A stretch of DNA of 64,000 nt from Paenisporosarcina sp. FSL H8-0542 (lineage in GTDB: Bacteria > Bacillota > Bacilli > Bacillales_A > Planococcaceae). The stretch is from the NCBI RefSeq assembly GCF_038632915.1, contig NZ_CP152050.1:166001-230000 (forward strand), written 5' to 3'. Below, in pieces: positions 61,614 to 64,000 of the stretch. The position numbers and the translations under genes were made by a program. The notes beneath the pieces were generated by a model that was not told the DNA's origin, ran no database searches, and saw only the letters and a list, made by a program, of their open reading frames with translations. The first letter of the stretch is position 1; every line of letters begins with the position of its first letter.

Positions 61614-62468
61614 ATGAGGGACCGGGAATCTACCAAATTATGTAACGGGGGAAGAAAAATCGGTTATTATATTACGGTTGAAGAGAATGTGAATATTTAC
61701 GTTGAGGATTTGAATCCTGGAAATGGCAAGCCCATTCTGTTTTTGCATGGGTGGCCAGCTAATCATAAAATGTTTGAATATCAGTTCGATCAGCTACCTG
61801 CAATGGGTTACCGCTGTATCGGAATCGATCATCGGGGATTTGGAAAATCTGATCGCCCTTGGGATGGTTATAATTATGATCGAATGGCTGATGATGTACG
61901 AGTTATAATCGATACGCTGCAATTGGAGGATGTCATTCTAGCTGGTCACTCAATGGGAGGTGCAATTGCCATACGCTATATGGCCCGCCATGAAGGCCAT
62001 AAAATTTCAAAGTTGGCTCTTTTTGGCGCAGCTGCACCTTCCTTTACCGAACGTCCTGATTTTCTATATGGAAAAACAACAGAAGAAGTAAATCAATTGA
62101 TTCAAGAAACGTACACCAATCGACCGCAAATGCTGGCTGGTTTTGGAGATGTTTTTTTCGCAAGGTATCTAACTGAAAGTTTTATTGATTGGTTTCAGAG
62201 TCTAGGATTAGAAGCTTCCGGTCATGCAACTGCCATGTGTCTCTTGGCACTAAGGGATGAAGACTTACGAAATGATCTAGCCGAAATCCATGTTCCTACC
62301 GCCATTTTCCATGGGAAACAAGATAAAGTATGTCCATATGTATTGGGCGAGTTAATGCATGAGGGTATAAAAGGATCGGAACTCATTCCTTTTTATTACA
62401 GTGGGCATGGGTTGTTCTATTGTGAGATGAAAAAATTTAATAGGGAGCTTGTTCGTTTTATCGGATAA
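61614..62468 (+). CDS. Alpha/beta hydrolase (chloroperoxidase-like)
   Basis: 284 residues. Oxyanion HGWPANHKMFE, nucleophile Ser in AGHSMGGAIA, late Asp in HGKQDKVCPY and His in YYSGHGLFY complete the triad. Substrate unknown. Start set at ATG 61614, 9 nt after GAGG. Homologues begin with MGYY..., which aligns with IGYY here: ATC at the expected start codon behind GGGGGA. So the natural start may have mutated and an upstream ATG be used. Confidence 0.88.
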   Translation: MRDRESTKLCNGGRKIGYYITVEENVNIYVEDLNPGNGKPILFLHGWPANHKMFEYQFDQLPAMGYRCIGIDHRGFGKSDRPWDGYNYDRMADDVRVIIDTLQLEDVILAGHSMGGAIAIRYMARHEGHKISKLALFGAAAPSFTERPDFLYGKTTEEVNQLIQETYTNRPQMLAGFGDVFFARYLTESFIDWFQSLGLEASGHATAMCLLALRDEDLRNDLAEIHVPTAIFHGKQDKVCPYVLGELMHEGIKGSELIPFYYSGHGLFYCEMKKFNRELVRFIG

Positions 62469-62609
62469 AAAAGGAACAAGTTAGCAGATGGCTTCACTTA
62501 TTAATAAGTTTAGTTGTTTGCAGGATGACAGAAGGACTTTTCAATTTGAAATATTTAAGAAAAGTAATCATATACATTCAGTAAGGTGATTTTAAGAAGG
62601 TGGAATAGC

Positions 62610-63227
62610 ATGCCCTTTATACATAAAACGATATCGATTGTTGTTGGAAGTTTGTTGATGGCAATAGGCGTGAACGTTTTTCTGATTAACCATGAGTTAT
62701 TGGATGGTGGCACTTTTGGGATGGGGTTAATATTGCATTACCTGACAGGGATGCAAGTGGGCTTGCTGGTGATTCTGTTGAGTATTCCTGTCTTGATTCT
62801 TGCTTTGTTTTATAATCGATCTTTTTTATACAATAGCATTCACGGTATGCTGATTTCTTCCTTCGTAGTGGATTTAACGTATAATCCGTTACGGACCTTA
62901 GGATATGTTCTGGATCAAAATCCGTTAGGGAGCGCAGTATTAGGGGGCATATTTGTTGGTGCAGGAATCGGACTCATGCTTCGTTACGATACCAGTATTG
63001 GCGGAACGGATTTGCTTGGACAAATTATAGCAAATTATTTGAAAATCAATCCCGGAGTGATTATCTTTATGATTGATTTCATTATAGTTTTTACAGGCTA
63101 CTTTTTAATTGACGACAGCTCCTTGGTTTTATCATTTATCACAGTAATCTGTGTGGGGACGATGACTAGTCTGCTAGCTATGAAGAGTAAAAAGGTAAAA
63201 GTGCCTGTTATTTCATTTGGAATTTGA
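62610..63227 (+). CDS. YitT-family membrane protein, short form
   Basis: 205 residues, about five to six hydrophobic segments. N-terminal YitT core (GSLLMAIGVNVFLINHELLDGGTFGMGLIL and GIGLMLRYDTSIGGTDLLGQII). It lacks the soluble C-terminal DUF2179 domain present in full YitT proteins (about 280 residues). Start ATG 62610 with AAGAAGGTGG upstream; an ATG-like start at 62586 is before the ribosome site. Function unknown. Confidence 0.85.
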   Translation: MPFIHKTISIVVGSLLMAIGVNVFLINHELLDGGTFGMGLILHYLTGMQVGLLVILLSIPVLILALFYNRSFLYNSIHGMLISSFVVDLTYNPLRTLGYVLDQNPLGSAVLGGIFVGAGIGLMLRYDTSIGGTDLLGQIIANYLKINPGVIIFMIDFIIVFTGYFLIDDSSLVLSFITVICVGTMTSLLAMKSKKVKVPVISFGI

Positions 63228-63279
63228 TTATAAAAGAGTTGGAGTGTTTTCGGGCTTTCGAACAAATAGAAAATTATAA

Positions 63280-63320
63280 AATGGCCGCAATCCTCTTTCG
63301 AGGTTTGTGGCCATTTATTT
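63280..63320 (+). terminator. Terminator after the YitT-type gene
   Basis: AATGGCCGCAA pairs with TTTGTGGCCATT, with an inner CCTC/GAGG stem, followed by TATTTTAAT; usable in both directions. Confidence 0.85.
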
Positions 63321-63333
63321 TAATATGAGTTCT

Positions 63334-63477
63334 TTAAATGATACCGGATTCAAATGTCACATCTGGAATATCTCTGGAACCGAAAAGTAGAAGGGAAATG
63401 AACAAAACAAGTAAAATAACATTCACAAATTTCACTCCATCAAAACTGGAATTACTTTTAACATCAAAACAATTCAA
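63334..63477 (-). CDS. Small membrane protein, unknown
   Basis: 47 codons from TTG 63477, with AAGGAAG upstream in the end of the preceding gene; a 30-codon version from GTG 63424 with GGAG at 8 nt is also possible. One hydrophobic segment (VNVILLVLFISLLLFGS) and a short tail RDIPDVTFESGII. Directly after the 99-residue gene and before a two-way terminator. Not recognised. Confidence 0.4.
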   Translation of the reverse strand: MNCFDVKSNSSFDGVKFVNVILLVLFISLLLFGSRDIPDVTFESGII

Positions 63478-63482
63478 ATGTA

Positions 63483-63782
63483 TCACTTCCTTTTTTTATT
63501 CATGCGTTTACTTAGGGCATCAAACACTTCGTCAAGGGTCATGTCACCGTTTTTATCCAAAAAATCAGCCATCTGATTCGTTTTATCATCTTTTAAATTT
63601 CGGTATTTTCCAATTAATGTAACGCTAATACTGGGGGAGTTACGAAATAGTTGAACTGATTCCACTTTTAGTTTACCTAAGAGTAGTAAAGAGGCGGCTA
63701 TGATATCGAGGTCTTGCCCTTTCAATAAGTCATGCAGGGTGTATTTTGAATTTAACTGTTTGCGAAACTGATCATCATTCAT
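63483..63782 (-). CDS. Conserved-looking hypothetical protein
   Basis: 99 residues, soluble, charged C-terminus. Starts MNDDQFRKQLNSKYTLHDLL with AGAGGGGG 8 nt before the ATG on the minus strand, so it is likely real. No known domain is recognised. Ends beside the small membrane ORF 63334-63477, with which it may form a pair. Confidence 0.7.
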   Translation of the reverse strand: MNDDQFRKQLNSKYTLHDLLKGQDLDIIAASLLLLGKLKVESVQLFRNSPSISVTLIGKYRNLKDDKTNQMADFLDKNGDMTLDEVFDALSKRMNKKRK

Positions 63783-63919
63783 ACTGGAAGCCCCCTCTTT
63801 CTATCGTATGTAATTTAACGAGAAAGGTTTGTAGAACTCATCCCACTATAGTGAATAAGCAATCTTGCATTCGGAAATAATGAAAAAGGCGATGTAGTGA
63901 GAGGAAGGGGAAGTTACAT

Positions 63920-64000
63920 ATGAATCTGGATAATTTTAGTTTTTTAGAGATGATTGTTAGAACGACCGTTACTTTTGTGGTCTTGCTTGGTCTTGCACGG
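63920..64000 (+). CDS. Start of a DUF421-like membrane protein (truncated by window)
   Basis: 27 codons visible: MNLDNFSFLEMIVRTTVTFV..., a hydrophobic N-terminus like that of DUF421/YetF proteins. AAGGGGA 10 nt before ATG. The assignment is tentative because the body lies outside the window. Confidence 0.45.
   Translation, partial: MNLDNFSFLEMIVRTTVTFVVLLGLAR

Noticed and set aside
63338-63622. 94-codon plus-strand frame near the end of the window
   Set aside because: Opposite to the better supported minus-strand gene at 63483-63782 and lacking a ribosome site.

Overview
The window is a chromosomal segment of a low-to-mid GC Gram-positive bacterium of the order Bacillales. Gene order (ctsR-mcsA-mcsB-clpC-radA-yacL-ispD-ispF-gltX-cysE-cysS-mrnC-rlmB-yacP-sigH-rpmG-secE-nusG-rplKAJL-rpoBC-str-S10-spc-alpha-ecfA1A2T-truA-rplM-rpsI) follows Bacillus subtilis closely. 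SigH, a McsB/CtsR system and a Cys T-box also fit. Protein details (short RpoB C-terminus, hut genes with a YjiH-type carrier, DUF4386, a YitT protein) suggest a Planococcaceae-like member, but the genus cannot be fixed from the sequence alone. Almost everything reads on the + strand; no rRNA or tRNA genes were seen.

Region by region: 1-6884 holds the 3' part of a response-regulator/AraC protein and a histidine-utilisation operon (hutU-hutI-hutG plus a YjiH-family membrane protein) without hutH. 7070-11890 is the CtsR-controlled protein-quality operon with a good CtsR operator. 11957-23455 covers radA, yacL, isoprenoid genes, gltX, a Cys T-box with cysE-cysS, RNA-processing genes, sigH, rpmG, secE and nusG. 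23833-39338 carries L11-L1, L10-L12, an RsmC-like methyltransferase, rpoB, rpoC, an L7Ae-like protein, S12, S7, EF-G and EF-Tu. A YuiF-type carrier (39941-41257) sits between tuf and the S10 operon. 41516-55813 is the unbroken S10-spc-alpha supercluster. 56195-60468 holds the ECF transporter module, truA, rplM and rpsI. 60469-64000 is accessory: a DUF4386 protein, an alpha/beta hydrolase, a YitT-type membrane protein, two small minus-strand ORFs and the start of a DUF421-like gene.

The core genes form one translation/transcription superregion. It is broken up by internal promoters and RNA leaders: L10, L13 and T-box leaders are recognisable, and the rpoB leader carries a terminator-like hairpin. 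Two genes usual at their positions in Bacillus are absent: disA between radA and yacL, and map between adk and infA. The most unusual points are (i) a perfect 56-bp duplication of the rpsI 3' end and its terminator, flanking a one-gene DUF4386 cargo that also carries a vestige of an alcohol dehydrogenase start, which looks like a decayed rpsI-targeted island; (ii) a structured, attenuator-like RNA element between rplQ and ecfA1; (iii) possible gene remnants in the disA and map positions; and (iv) dispersed and palindromic intergenic repeats.
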